A stretch of 64,000 bases of DNA from Rhodococcus opacus. GTDB lineage: Bacteria; Actinomycetota; Actinomycetes; Mycobacteriales; Mycobacteriaceae. The stretch is taken from the NCBI RefSeq assembly GCF_012396235.1, contig NZ_JAAXPA010000003.1, positions 124,001 to 188,000 on the forward strand. The letters are read 5' to 3'. Below are positions 19,084-30,497 of this stretch, piece by piece; the stretch's first letter is position 1; each line of letters opens with the position of its first letter. Position numbers and translations under genes: made by a program. The notes under the pieces were generated by a model, which saw nothing but the letters and a program-made list of their open reading frames with translations, was not told the DNA's origin and ran no database searches.

Positions 19084-19986
19084 ATGCTGATTGTTCTCGA
19101 TACCTCGGCCGTCACTCGCGACGTGCGCTTCGAGACGTTCGTCCGCGACGCCCTCGATCAGGGGAGCCGGGTACTCGTGCCGCGCCTGGTCCTCGTCGAG
19201 GTCGCGCACCGGTACCAGCGCGAATCGGTCGCGATGATCGAGGCCCTCACCGTCCAGGCGCGCATGTACGACCGGCTCGGGCTCCGGGAGGATCTGTCGG
19301 TCTTCGTGGATGCCGCCCGGGCCAAGGCCGACGGGTACGTCGACTCGCTGGCCCGGCAGCTCGAGGCGATGGGCTGCGACGTGATCGAGCCGGCGCACGC
19401 GTCGCACCTCGAGATCGCCGGTCGCGAGTTGCAGCGTCGTCGCCCGTACGTGGACAAGAAACGGCACGGCTACACCGCCACGGTGAACTGGCTGACGGTC
19501 CTGGACATCGCCGATCGCCGCCCGTCCGAGGACGTGGTGTGGGTCAGTGCCAACTCCCGGGCGTTCGGTAGCGGCGAGCCGTCGACGTGGCACGACGAGA
19601 TCTGGGCCGAGCTGCAGGAACGTGGTCTCGATCACCGGGTGCGGTGGGTGGTCGACCTGGACGACGTGGACGTTCGGGAAACCGGCCAGCCCCGCCGCGA
19701 ACGGGTCTTCGAGCCGGTCGTCACGTCGCCGCCCGTGGCCGCCGTCAAGGCGCCACTCCCGCCTCGGGCGCCCGTCGCGGCCCCCGAACCCGTGGAACCC
19801 TCGGGTCCGGCTCCCGCCGCGGCCGTGCCTCCCGTGCACGTGGCGCGACCCCGGGTGGCACCGCAGCGCATCCTGCCCTCGGGAAATGCGGACACCGGCG
19901 GCCGCCGCGGCATCGGCAGGGTGATGGGCGGACGCAAGCGGAAGGTCACCGTCGTGGAGGAGCTCGACGACCTCGATTTCGGCTGA
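19084..19986 (+). CDS. PIN-domain (DUF4935-type) protein
   Basis: A 300-residue protein. The N-terminal ~190 residues look like a PIN nuclease: LIVLDTSAVTRD with the first Asp, VLVEVAHRY with Glu, then a later acidic pair in WLTVLDIADRRPSEDVVWVS and SANSRAFG. The C-terminal ~110 residues are a Pro/Ala-rich linker ending in a basic patch (GGRKRKVTVV) and acidic tail. No antitoxin gene is adjacent, so a toxin role is not implied. ATG at 19084; the upstream in-frame GTG at 19054 has no RBS. Confidence 0.7.
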   Translation: MLIVLDTSAVTRDVRFETFVRDALDQGSRVLVPRLVLVEVAHRYQRESVAMIEALTVQARMYDRLGLREDLSVFVDAARAKADGYVDSLARQLEAMGCDVIEPAHASHLEIAGRELQRRRPYVDKKRHGYTATVNWLTVLDIADRRPSEDVVWVSANSRAFGSGEPSTWHDEIWAELQERGLDHRVRWVVDLDDVDVRETGQPRRERVFEPVVTSPPVAAVKAPLPPRAPVAAPEPVEPSGPAPAAAVPPVHVARPRVAPQRILPSGNADTGGRRGIGRVMGGRKRKVTVVEELDDLDFG

Positions 19987-20020
19987 GCCGGACGCCCGAT
20001 GTCCCACTTGGCACGCCCGC

Positions 20021-20051
20021 GATAACGATTCGGGCAAAGGGGATAACGACT
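20021..20051. promoter_or_regulatory. Direct repeat GATAACGAyT spaced 21 bp, candidate operator
   Basis: GATAACGATTCGGG at 20021 and GATAACGACTTGGG at 20042 repeat with a 21-base period, two helical turns, about 105 bases upstream of the hydrolase start. The arrangement suggests binding of a dimer or of two response-regulator units on one DNA face. The regulator is unknown. Confidence 0.45.
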
Positions 20052-20156
20052 TGGGGCCGAAGCCACCATGAGTGACACACGATCGCGGCGGGTACTCCAA
20101 GGTTGAAGTTACGTATCCGTCAAGGGCGACGGGTATCGGCGACCAGGGGAGAAGGC

Positions 20157-21194
20157 ATGAAATCTGTGCCGAACGACCGCAAGCCGTCCGCGCAGCAGCG
20201 GAACGGGACACCGATCGTCCAATACCGTTCGGGTGCGAGGCTCGCGGGGCCGAGTATCGAATCCCAGGTTCTCTACCAGGCATGCAGGTGGTTTCTCCGG
20301 CCTGTGGTGCGGATGGCCCCGATCAACGAATCGGCGATTCGCAGGGCCGCGCTGCTGGACATGGCGGCGGGGATCCGTCCGGCTTCCGGTATCCGCCGCC
20401 AGAAGGTGCGACTGCCCGGATTCGACGCGGAGATCGTGCGCGCGCCGGGGGTGTCACCGGATCTCGGTGACGGGGTCGTCCTCTATCTGCACGGCGGCGG
20501 GTTCCTGTGCTGCGGGCTGAACACGCATCGGCCGGTGGTCGCGACGATCGCGAAGCTGACCCGGCTGCCGGTGATGCACGTCGGCTACCGGCAACTGCCC
20601 GACACGAACATCAGCGGTTCGGTCGACGACTGCCTGACGGCGTACAAGTGGTTGCTGGAGAACGGAGCCCGCGCGGGCGGGACGGTGTTCGCCGGTGACT
20701 CGGCGGGTGGGTTCCTCGTCTTCGCGACCGCGCTGAAGGCGCGCGAGGAGGGCGTCGATCTGCCCGCGGGCCTGGTCGGACTGTCCCCGCTGCTGGACCT
20801 GGACTGCGCGGACAAGCTGGTGCACGCCAATGCGGCCCGCGACGTGTTCGCGCCAGTGGAGGCGCTCGTCACCATCGGCAAGCTCGGCGGCGAGGTGGAC
20901 GGCGTGCTCGACCCCGCGCTGTCACCCGTGAACGGCGCTCTCGAGGGTCTGCCGCCTGCGCTGCTGGTCGCTGCGGAAGGCGAGGTGCTGCGGTCGGATT
21001 CGGAGCTGATGGCGTATCGGCTGAGCGCTGCGGGTGTTGCGACGACGCTGCAGATCTGGGACGGCCAGGTGCACGCGTTCCCGGCGTTGTGGCCCGGGCT
21101 GCCGGAAAGCCGTGCGGTGCTTCGGCGTATCGCGCGTTTCGTCGCGTCGCGTGTGCGGCCGGAGGACGGTGTCGCCCGGGACAAGACCGCCTGA
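20157..21194 (+). CDS. Alpha/beta hydrolase, hormone-sensitive-lipase family
   Basis: A 345-residue esterase/lipase. The HSL signature is clear: the oxyanion motif YLHGGGFLCCG and nucleophile elbow AGDSAGGFL, with a later Asp/Glu and the His of GQVHAFPALWPG. The ATG at 20157 follows GGGAGAAGG, so the longer upstream frame is not used. The substrate is probably a short- or medium-chain ester; the family includes mycobacterial Lip proteins. It converges with the serine protease gene with no gap between stop codons. Confidence 0.85.
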   Translation: MKSVPNDRKPSAQQRNGTPIVQYRSGARLAGPSIESQVLYQACRWFLRPVVRMAPINESAIRRAALLDMAAGIRPASGIRRQKVRLPGFDAEIVRAPGVSPDLGDGVVLYLHGGGFLCCGLNTHRPVVATIAKLTRLPVMHVGYRQLPDTNISGSVDDCLTAYKWLLENGARAGGTVFAGDSAGGFLVFATALKAREEGVDLPAGLVGLSPLLDLDCADKLVHANAARDVFAPVEALVTIGKLGGEVDGVLDPALSPVNGALEGLPPALLVAAEGEVLRSDSELMAYRLSAAGVATTLQIWDGQVHAFPALWPGLPESRAVLRRIARFVASRVRPEDGVARDKTA

Positions 21195-22271
21195 CTACCG
21201 CGGCGGGCCCTTCTCGAGCACGATCGTCGTCGATCGCTGTCGGCCGGTCTCGTCGAACCAGCGCAGCGCGACCTCGTCGCCGGGGTGCCGTGCGATCATG
21301 CGTTCGCTGAGATCGTCCGAGGACCCGACGGGTGTTCCGTCGAATTCGGTGATGACGTCCCCGATCTCGATGCCTGCGTCGTCGGCGGGAGTGCCGATGC
21401 TGACCCAGAGCACTTCGGCGCCCCGATCGTCGTCGGTGACGCTGATCCCGAGGAGCGGGGTGTCGCCGATGTGCACGGTGGCGGACGTGGTTCCGGCGCG
21501 GACCTGATCGACGATCGTCATCGCGGTGTCGATGGGCACCGCATACGATTTCGGCTGGGCGGGAGCGGGTTTCGCGGGGTCGGAGTCGGCGTTGCCCGCG
21601 GTGTTGACGCCGATGACGGCGGCGGTGGCGTCGACGAGGGGTCCGCCGGAGTCGCCGGGACGTACGGCCGCATCGATCTGGATCAGCCCGTTCAGCCGGT
21701 TCCGGGAACCGTCGGTGGAACTGCGGGCGGTGATCGTCTGCCCGACGTCGGTCACGAACCCGCGGGCCGCCACCGGAACTCCGCCTCCCTCCGCGTTACC
21801 CACCGCGGTCACCGGGTCACCGATGCCGATGGTGGTGTCCTTCGCGAGGGTCGCCACCGGGAGGTCGCCCGCGCCCTGGAGCCGGAGTACCGCGACGTCG
21901 CGGGAACTGTCGTACCCGAGGACGTCCGCGACGTACTCCGCACCGTTGCCCAGGCTCACCGCGCTGATGTCGAGGGCACCGTCGATCACGTGATGGTTGG
22001 TGAGGACGACGCCGTCGGGGGTGAGCACGATCCCCGTTCCCGCGGTTTCGACGAGACCCGAATCCGCGACGAGCGTGACGATCGCCGGGATCACCGTGGC
22101 CTCGACCTCCGTCGGGGTCAGGACCACGGGCGGCGGCGGAGGAGGCGCGGCGGGCTGGGCGACCGTCGCCGCAGGCGGTCCCGGTTCGCGGACCGGTGGT
22201 GCGCTCAGCAGCAGGCTGCCGATCACTGCCGTGGCCACGGCGAGGACCGTTGCGGCGCGGGGCATCGTCAT
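21195..22271 (-). CDS. Secreted HtrA/S1C-type serine protease with PDZ domain
   Basis: 358 residues. The N-terminal hydrophobic segment (ATVLAVATAVIGSLLLSA) is a signal or anchor, followed by a Pro-rich linker (APPPPPPVVL). The trypsin-like domain has the triad His in TNHHVI, Asp in SSRDVAVLRL and Ser in RPGDSGGPLV. The last ~90 residues form a PDZ domain (LLGISVTDD ... AGIEIGDVITEFDG). It probably acts in the periplasm-like space on misfolded proteins. The start is the ATG at 22271; an ATG two codons later is equally possible. Confidence 0.85.
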   Translation of the reverse strand: MTMPRAATVLAVATAVIGSLLLSAPPVREPGPPAATVAQPAAPPPPPPVVLTPTEVEATVIPAIVTLVADSGLVETAGTGIVLTPDGVVLTNHHVIDGALDISAVSLGNGAEYVADVLGYDSSRDVAVLRLQGAGDLPVATLAKDTTIGIGDPVTAVGNAEGGGVPVAARGFVTDVGQTITARSSTDGSRNRLNGLIQIDAAVRPGDSGGPLVDATAAVIGVNTAGNADSDPAKPAPAQPKSYAVPIDTAMTIVDQVRAGTTSATVHIGDTPLLGISVTDDDRGAEVLWVSIGTPADDAGIEIGDVITEFDGTPVGSSDDLSERMIARHPGDEVALRWFDETGRQRSTTIVLEKGPPR

Positions 22272-22298
22272 GCCGGTTGTCGTCGTCGCGGAGTCGGT

Positions 22299-22706
22299 TC
22301 AGGGCTGTTTCAGCGACCCCCAGCCGTGCCAGGTGTCGATCTCGATCCAGGCGCTGACCCGTTTCCGGTCGCGGACGGGGTACGGCTTGCCGGTGTAGTG
22401 CGTGGCGAGGCGGTCGATGTCGGCCAGTTCGCCGTCGTCGACGAATTCGGTCACCCGGCCCTGGATGCTGACGTGGGTGATCCAGTCGTCGGGGTCCATC
22501 GCGGTGAGGCTGACGCGGGGGTCGCCGCGCATGTAGTCCAGGCGTCGGCGCTCGGCATCCATGTTGACCAGCACCTTGCCGTCCTCGAACAGGTACCAGG
22601 TGGCCACGGACACGGGCTGGCCGTCGGGTCGGACGCAGGCGATGGTGGCGTAATTGGGCCGAGCGAACATCTCGGCGGCTTTCGGGGTCAGAGGTGGCTT
22701 CGACAT
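22299..22706 (-). CDS. PPOX-class F420/FMN-dependent oxidoreductase
   Basis: A 135-residue split-barrel flavin/deazaflavin protein. Family features are PNYATIACVRPDGQPVSVATW, LVNMDAERRRLDYMRGDPRV and the closing WIEIDTWHGWG. In this group F420 or FMN binds at a dimer interface; the reaction is not known. The ATG at 22706 gives the usual length. It lies 27 bases upstream of the protease start on the same strand, so the two could be co-transcribed. Confidence 0.8.
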   Translation of the reverse strand: MSKPPLTPKAAEMFARPNYATIACVRPDGQPVSVATWYLFEDGKVLVNMDAERRRLDYMRGDPRVSLTAMDPDDWITHVSIQGRVTEFVDDGELADIDRLATHYTGKPYPVRDRKRVSAWIEIDTWHGWGSLKQP

Positions 22707-22790
22707 GTCCGAAAGATACTCCTGAGGCCGTCGGCCCTGTGCGTGGTTGGCGAGTCCAGGTCCTCGTCAACCCCGCACGGGGCAGGCGGC

Positions 22791-23600
22791 CTAACGCCGG
22801 TCCCGGAACCGGGGTTCGCGCTTGTCCTTGCGTGCGGCGGTGGCCTCCTCGAAGTTGTCGGTCAGCAGCCGCACGAGCAGCTGCCCGAGACCCTCCTGGT
22901 GGATGTGGGCTTCGAGTGAGGCGGCGTCGAGCCCGGACCACAGCGTGCGCTTCGTCAGTTCCAGGCCGGGCCGGGAGAACCTGGACATGCGCTCGGCGAG
23001 GTCGAAGCATTCGTCCAGGAGGTCCTCGCCGGGCACGCACCGCGACACGAGTCCGATCCGCTCGGCCTCGTCGGCGTGCACGTCCCGCCCGGACAGCATG
23101 ATCTCGAACGCCCGGGACGATCCGACCGCCCGGGGCAGCAGGTAGCTCAGGCCCAGCTCGCTCGCGGTCAGGCCGTTGTTGATGCCCGCCGCCCGGAAGT
23201 AGGCGTCGTCCGCCGCGATCCGGATGTCGGAGGCGAGCGCCAGGCACAGGCCGCCGCCGATGGCCGCGCCGTTGACGGCGCTGATCACCGGCTGGTGCAT
23301 CCGGCGCAGCGAGAGCACCACGTTGTCGAGCATCTCCATGGCCCGCAGGGCGACGGTCGGCGGGGTGAGGCCGTCGACGTGGGGGAGCGTGCCCGCGGAT
23401 CTCTGGTCGGCGCCGGAGCAGAAGCCGCGGCCCGCGCCGGTGATCACCACCGCGCGCACCGCGTTGTCGTTGCTGATCTCCTCCAGTGCGTCGCGGAACG
23501 GGATCATCACGTCGAACGCCATCGCATTCATGCGTTCCGGGCGGTTGAGCGTCACCAGGGCGATGCCCGGCCGGGGATGGTCGACGACGACGAAGTTCAC
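22791..23600 (-). CDS. Enoyl-CoA hydratase/isomerase family protein
   Basis: A 269-residue crotonase. It has TLNRPERMNAM, an oxyanion-hole segment GRGFCSGADQ and the second one NGAAIGGGLCLALASDIRIA. Where classical hydratases have a catalytic Glu near GGINNGL-type sequence it reads AGINNGLTASELG, so a Glu is present a few residues later. The start is GTG at 23600 with GAGGGC upstream. It likely acts on acyl-CoA in fatty acid or mycolate turnover; the exact substrate cannot be read. Confidence 0.82.
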   Translation of the reverse strand: MNFVVVDHPRPGIALVTLNRPERMNAMAFDVMIPFRDALEEISNDNAVRAVVITGAGRGFCSGADQRSAGTLPHVDGLTPPTVALRAMEMLDNVVLSLRRMHQPVISAVNGAAIGGGLCLALASDIRIAADDAYFRAAGINNGLTASELGLSYLLPRAVGSSRAFEIMLSGRDVHADEAERIGLVSRCVPGEDLLDECFDLAERMSRFSRPGLELTKRTLWSGLDAASLEAHIHQEGLGQLLVRLLTDNFEEATAARKDKREPRFRDRR

Positions 23601-23622
23601 GCCCTCGATACTAGAACACGTT

Positions 23623-24129
23623 TCAATTCTCTGGATCGATTTGTGGTCGCGGACGCCCGGGGGCGACCGTGCGCGCGAGGATACCGAGCGTCGCGCGCAG
23701 AGCGGCCTCGGAAATCACCGGGAAGATCCCGGACTCCCGCCACACCGGGTCGATGGACGACCAGTCGTAGAACGACGTCACCATCGTTCCCTCGTCGATC
23801 GGCTCGAGTCGGTAGCCGTACACGTGCCCGATCTGCGGCCGGATCTGCCCGAGGACCTTCCAGGAGATCTCCCGGTCGGGCACGAACGTCTCGATCGTCA
23901 CCGTCACGTCGTAGAGACCGAGGTCGAAGTCGTTCAACGCGTCGCGGTCCATGTGCACGACGAACGTGTCGCCGGCCGCCGTGACGCGGTCCCCTTCCGC
24001 GGACATCAGCATCCCGGAACTGTCGATCGCCACATGTCCCTCGGGATCGCAGAGCAGGCCGAAGATCGTCGCCGGGTCCGCGGCGACAGCCCGCCGGACC
24101 TCCAACCGCTCGCCGGTGTCAGTTGTCAT
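23623..24129 (-). CDS. SRPBCC (START-like) family protein
   Basis: A 168-residue protein of the polyketide-cyclase/START-like lipid-binding fold: RRAVAADPATIFGLLCDPEG at the N-terminus, the beta strands TVTIETFVPDREISWKV, and a C-terminal helix (ISEAALRATLGILARTV). ATG at 24129 follows AGGA at a fair distance; the longer frame would run into the repeat at 24145. The ligand is unknown. It is downstream of rmlC on the same strand but separated by a strong hairpin. Confidence 0.75.
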   Translation of the reverse strand: MTTDTGERLEVRRAVAADPATIFGLLCDPEGHVAIDSSGMLMSAEGDRVTAAGDTFVVHMDRDALNDFDLGLYDVTVTIETFVPDREISWKVLGQIRPQIGHVYGYRLEPIDEGTMVTSFYDWSSIDPVWRESGIFPVISEAALRATLGILARTVAPGRPRPQIDPEN

Positions 24130-24144
24130 GTCCGCATCCTGCCA

Positions 24145-24196
24145 CCCCATGTGAGTGCCATCGAGTGCTCGGGCACGCAAAAACACTCACATGGGG
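24145..24196. repeat. Palindromic repeat with 13-bp perfect arms
   Basis: CCCCATGTGAGTG at 24145-24157 and CACTCACATGGGG at 24184-24196 are exact inverted repeats around a 26-base centre that itself contains GTGC/GCAC. The right arm holds the rmlC stop codon. The outer arms share the GTGAGT core with family A. It probably acts as the rmlC terminator. Confidence 0.75.
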
Positions 24197-24774
24197 AAGG
24201 TGGGCAGGACTCCGGCGTCCATGGCCTGTTTCAGAGACGGTGCGGCCGAATCCTTCTCGGACAGCTGGAAGGTCAGCGGGTTGCCGTCCCGGCCCACCGT
24301 GGGCCAGTCGATTCCCAGTTCGGGATCGAGTGGATGGAGGTCGTGATCGAGGGCCGGGGTGTACTCGATCGAGCACAGGTACATCACGGTCGACGCGTCC
24401 TCGAGGGACAGGATCGCGTGGCCTACACCGGCCGGGAGGTAGACGGCGCGGCGGTCGGCGTCGTCGATGAGCACCGAATCCCACTGCCCGAACATCGGCG
24501 ACCCGACGCGCAGGTCGACGATCACGTCGAGGAACGCACCCTTGACGCACGTGACGTATTTCGCCTGTCCGGGCGGGTTGTCGGTGAAGTGGATGCCGCG
24601 CAGGACACCGGCGGCGGACACCGAGCAGTTGGCCTGCGCGAGTTCGAGACTGTGCCCGACGGCGGCCTCGAACTCCGAGCCCTTGAACCATTCGAGGAAC
24701 ACGCCGCGGTCGTCGCCGAACTGCCTCGGGGTGATCTCCCAGGCGCCCGGAACCTTCAGTTCCCGATACTCCAC
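24187..24774 (-). CDS. rmlC: dTDP-4-dehydrorhamnose 3,5-epimerase
   Basis: A 195-residue cupin enzyme (usual ~185-205) and third step of dTDP-L-rhamnose synthesis. Motifs are DDRGVFLEWF, QANCSVSAAGVLRGIHF with the catalytic His, and YLPAGVGHAILSLED. The GTG at 24774 begins 1 base after the rmlA stop (TGACGTG), so coupling is expected; the longer upstream frame is shadow. dTDP-rhamnose supplies the rhamnose of the arabinogalactan linker. Confidence 0.93.
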   Translation of the reverse strand: MEYRELKVPGAWEITPRQFGDDRGVFLEWFKGSEFEAAVGHSLELAQANCSVSAAGVLRGIHFTDNPPGQAKYVTCVKGAFLDVIVDLRVGSPMFGQWDSVLIDDADRRAVYLPAGVGHAILSLEDASTVMYLCSIEYTPALDHDLHPLDPELGIDWPTVGRDGNPLTFQLSEKDSAAPSLKQAMDAGVLPTFPM

Positions 24775-24775
24775 G

Positions 24776-27500
<2,725 letters not shown>

Positions 27501-27510
27501 CGCGATCTCC

Positions 27511-28494
27511 TCAGGACGGCTGCGGTACCCGGGAATCCTCGTGGACGAGGGCGTTGCGCAGCGAACGCGAACCGGCGATCGCGGCGACGAAGCCGGCGAG
27601 CACCTCGCACAGCGTGAACACCAGGCGTGACGCGAGGGCCAGCCCGAGCGCGACCCCGCTGTCCATGAACGGGGACAGAGCCGCGACGACGACGGCCTCG
27701 CGGACCCCGATGCCGGACGGCGCGACGACCACCAGCACGCCGACGCACATGCCGAGGGCGATCGCGCCGATGCACTGCACCAGGGTGCCCGCCTCGAATC
27801 CCGCCGAGCTCGACGCGAGGAACCACAGATGCACGCCGTAGAGGACCCAGCTGACGGCGCACCAGCCGAGGGCCAGCCCGATCTTGTGCATGGTCAGCTG
27901 CCGCTGCAGCGGGGCCCGCCGCAGGATCCGCAGGGCCAGGTTCACCAGCCGGGTGAGGACCGGTGGGTAGCAGCAGACGAGCGCGATCGGGACGAGAACG
28001 ATCACCGCGACCGCCGCGACGGTGCTGATGTGGAACAGGGCGGGCAGCGCCAGCAGCCCGACGACCAGCGCCGACGTGATGCTCAGCCCGACGGTGACGA
28101 GGACGGCGACGAATCCGTTGGCCCGCGACACCCCGGCCCGGCGCACGAGCTCGGTCTGGAGGACGAACGCCCACACGCTGCCCGGCAGATACTTGCCGAG
28201 CTGACCGACCAGGTAGCAGCGGGCGGCGTCGAAGGCGGGGATCGGGTGTTCGAGGGCGCCGAGCGCGTGCTGCCACGCGCGCACCGCCGCGCCCATGCCG
28301 AGGAAGACGAACACCGCGGAGACGGCGAGCGCCCACCAGTCCAGCTGGGTGATCGTGTCCCTGACCTCGGCCCACTGCGATTTCACGGCGAACACGACGG
28401 CGACGGCGATCGCGAGGGTGACGAGGATCCGCAGCGCGTTCATCAGGACGGCGCGACCGCCGCGGTCGGGGACAATCTCGGGATCGGCGTCCAC
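27511..28494 (-). CDS. Flippase-like membrane protein (UPF0104 / LPG-synthase TM family)
   Basis: About 327 residues with ~8 TM segments. It has the family marks YLVGQLGKYLPGSVWAFVLQ and, near the end, VVAPSGIGVREAVVV. Relatives include the transmembrane part of lysylphosphatidylglycerol synthase and AglD-type proteins; many are thought to move or modify polyprenyl-linked sugars. The start is uncertain: I use GTG 28494, nine bases after GAGGGG, while a TTG at 28557 would extend it by 21 residues. It sits between the LpxA-like gene and the methyltransferase. Confidence 0.75.
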   Translation of the reverse strand: MDADPEIVPDRGGRAVLMNALRILVTLAIAVAVVFAVKSQWAEVRDTITQLDWWALAVSAVFVFLGMGAAVRAWQHALGALEHPIPAFDAARCYLVGQLGKYLPGSVWAFVLQTELVRRAGVSRANGFVAVLVTVGLSITSALVVGLLALPALFHISTVAAVAVIVLVPIALVCCYPPVLTRLVNLALRILRRAPLQRQLTMHKIGLALGWCAVSWVLYGVHLWFLASSSAGFEAGTLVQCIGAIALGMCVGVLVVVAPSGIGVREAVVVAALSPFMDSGVALGLALASRLVFTLCEVLAGFVAAIAGSRSLRNALVHEDSRVPQPS

Positions 28495-28572
28495 GAGGAC
28501 CACCCCCTCACCGGCAGTGCGCTGCGGCAGTGCAGCGTTCGTTTCCGACGATAGCAATCGGAGGGCGCCGGA

Positions 28573-29292
28573 TCAGGAAACGAGCGGTTTCACCGCCAGC
28601 TCCCGCCACCAGGCGAACGCGTCGGCGAGCGAGTTCGGGAGTTCCGCGTCGGTGTCGAGCCGCCCCGAGGCATACACCTTCGCCACCGCCGTGATGTCCC
28701 GGTCGGCGATCCCGGCGCGGCTCATGCCCACCCGGTTGGTGCCGCGAAGGGCGGCGGGGTTGCCGAACACCGTGGCGAACGGCGGAATGTCCTTGGCGAC
28801 GACCGATCCCATTCCGACCATCGCCCGCGCACCGATCACCCGCCGCTGATGCACCACCGCGCTCATACCGAGATTGACGCCGTCGCCGAGAGTCACGTGA
28901 CCGCCGAGGGTGCTGGACGGCGAGAGGACACAGTCGTCGCCGATCCGGACGTCGTGCTCGACGGACGTGTGGTTCATGACGAATCCGCCGCGCCCGATGG
29001 TCGTCGGCCGCTCGGCCCCCTGCTGGACGGCGCTCATCTCCCGGATCACGGTGCCCGCGCCGATCACGACCCCCTGATGCGGACTGATCTCCGTCCACGT
29101 GCGGGGATGCGTCTTCCCGATCCACTCCGGCGGCGCCCCGAGCGTCGCGTGCGCGCCGATCCAGCAGTCGTCGCCGATGTCGAGCGGGCCGGTGAGGACG
29201 GCATACGGTCCGATGCTCACCCGGTCCCCGATCGTGACGCCGTCGCCTATCACGACGGTCGGGTGGATCTCGCAGTTTTCACCGATGGTCAT
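28573..29292 (-). CDS. LpxA-like left-handed beta-helix acyltransferase
   Basis: 239 residues of hexapeptide repeats (IGDGVTIGDRVSIGPYAVL and so on), then a helical C-terminal region. The layout is that of UDP-GlcNAc acyltransferase LpxA rather than short sugar N-acetyltransferases: catalytic His in VEHDVRIGDDC (residue 113, equivalent to E. coli His125), AVVHQRRVIGARAMVG, and FGNPAALRGTNRVGMSRAGI. An actinomycete has no known lipid A, so the acceptor is probably another nucleotide sugar, perhaps the amino sugar made by the two divergent genes. ATG at 29292; 104 bases separate it from the aminotransferase start. Confidence 0.83.
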   Translation of the reverse strand: MTIGENCEIHPTVVIGDGVTIGDRVSIGPYAVLTGPLDIGDDCWIGAHATLGAPPEWIGKTHPRTWTEISPHQGVVIGAGTVIREMSAVQQGAERPTTIGRGGFVMNHTSVEHDVRIGDDCVLSPSSTLGGHVTLGDGVNLGMSAVVHQRRVIGARAMVGMGSVVAKDIPPFATVFGNPAALRGTNRVGMSRAGIADRDITAVAKVYASGRLDTDAELPNSLADAFAWWRELAVKPLVS

Positions 29293-29396
29293 GAAAGTTG
29301 GCGATTCCTTCCAGGAGCCGTGCAGACCGTGGGAACCTTCAAGAGGGTGCAATCTGTGAAGACGGTGTGAACGCACGTCAATCTATCGGAGGAACC

Positions 29397-30497
29397 GTGA
29401 TCGCGATCTCGAGTATCTCTTTCGGAGAGGACGTCGAGCGCGAGGTTCTCGACACCCTGCGATCAGGGATGGTCGCGCAGGGACCGAAGGTCGCGAGGTT
29501 CGAGGACGGGTTCGCCGAACTCGTCGGCACTCGGCACGCCGTGGCCGTCAACAGCGGCACCACCGCGCTGATCGCGGCGCTGCGGGTGCTGGACCTCCAA
29601 CCGGGCGACGAGGTGCTCACCACCCCGTTCACGTTCGTGGCCACGCTCAACGCGATTCTCGACTCCGGCGCGACGGCCCGGTTCGCCGACATCGGGGCTG
29701 CCGATTTCGCACTCGACGCCGACATCGTGTCGCAGTGCGTGAACGAGCGCACCCGGGTGCTGATGCCGGTGCATCTGTACGGGCAGACCGCGGACATGGG
29801 TGCGCTGATGCCGTTGGCCGAGACCCGGGGACTCGCCGTCGTCGAGGACGCCGCGCAGGCGCACGGTGCCACGTTCGACGGCAAGGGTGCGGGCAGTTTC
29901 GGGCTCGGCTGCTTCTCGTTCTACGCCACCAAGAATCTCACCACCGCCGAGGGCGGCATGGTCACGACGGACGACGACGCGGTGGCCGACCGGTTGCGGG
30001 TGCTGCGGAATCAGGGCATGCGACGCCGCTACGAGTACGAGATGGCGGGCCAGAACTTCCGGATGACGGATCTGCAGGCCAGTCTCGGGTTGCCGCAACT
30101 GGGTTCCTATCTACAGCAGGTGGAGTCGCGCCGGCGCAACGCCGAGGCGCTGCGGACCGGTCTGAAGGACGTCGAAGGTCTCGTTCTGCCTTCGGAACTC
30201 GCGGGCCGCGGACACGTGTGGCACCAGTTCACCGTGATCCTCGCACCCGATGCGCCGATCGACCGCGACACCCTCGCGCAGCGTCTGGGAGATCGGGGGG
30301 TCGGCAGCGGTGTCTACTACCCGAGAACCGTCTACGACTACGACTGCTACCGCGAGCATCCCCGGGTGATCATCTCGCCCACGCCGGTCGCGACGTCCGT
30401 GGCCCGCCGGTGCCTGAGCATTCCCGTCCACGCCGCGCTCTCCACCGACGACGTCGACCGGATCGTCGCCGCGGTGCGCGAGGCGATGGAGGCATGA
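29397..30497 (+). CDS. DegT/DnrJ/EryC1 sugar aminotransferase (GnnB-like)
   Basis: A 366-residue PLP enzyme. It shows NSGTTALIAAL, VVEDAAQAHGATFDGKG, the Schiff-base Lys in FSFYATKNLTTAEGG and the substrate loop RRRYEYEMAGQNFRMTDL. Such enzymes transfer an amino group from glutamate to a keto nucleotide sugar. GGAGG precedes the GTG at 29397 by 5 bases. Its ATGA overlap with the Gfo/Idh dehydrogenase, and the nearby LpxA-like gene, match the GnnA/GnnB arrangement that makes UDP-2-acetamido-3-amino sugars in some Gram-negative bacteria; WlbA/WlbE-type chemistry is an alternative. Confidence 0.88.
   Translation: MIAISSISFGEDVEREVLDTLRSGMVAQGPKVARFEDGFAELVGTRHAVAVNSGTTALIAALRVLDLQPGDEVLTTPFTFVATLNAILDSGATARFADIGAADFALDADIVSQCVNERTRVLMPVHLYGQTADMGALMPLAETRGLAVVEDAAQAHGATFDGKGAGSFGLGCFSFYATKNLTTAEGGMVTTDDDAVADRLRVLRNQGMRRRYEYEMAGQNFRMTDLQASLGLPQLGSYLQQVESRRRNAEALRTGLKDVEGLVLPSELAGRGHVWHQFTVILAPDAPIDRDTLAQRLGDRGVGSGVYYPRTVYDYDCYREHPRVIISPTPVATSVARRCLSIPVHAALSTDDVDRIVAAVREAMEA

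Noticed and set aside
19084-19986. PIN protein as a VapC toxin
   Set aside because: No VapB-type antitoxin gene is adjacent and the protein is far longer (300 aa) than VapC toxins.
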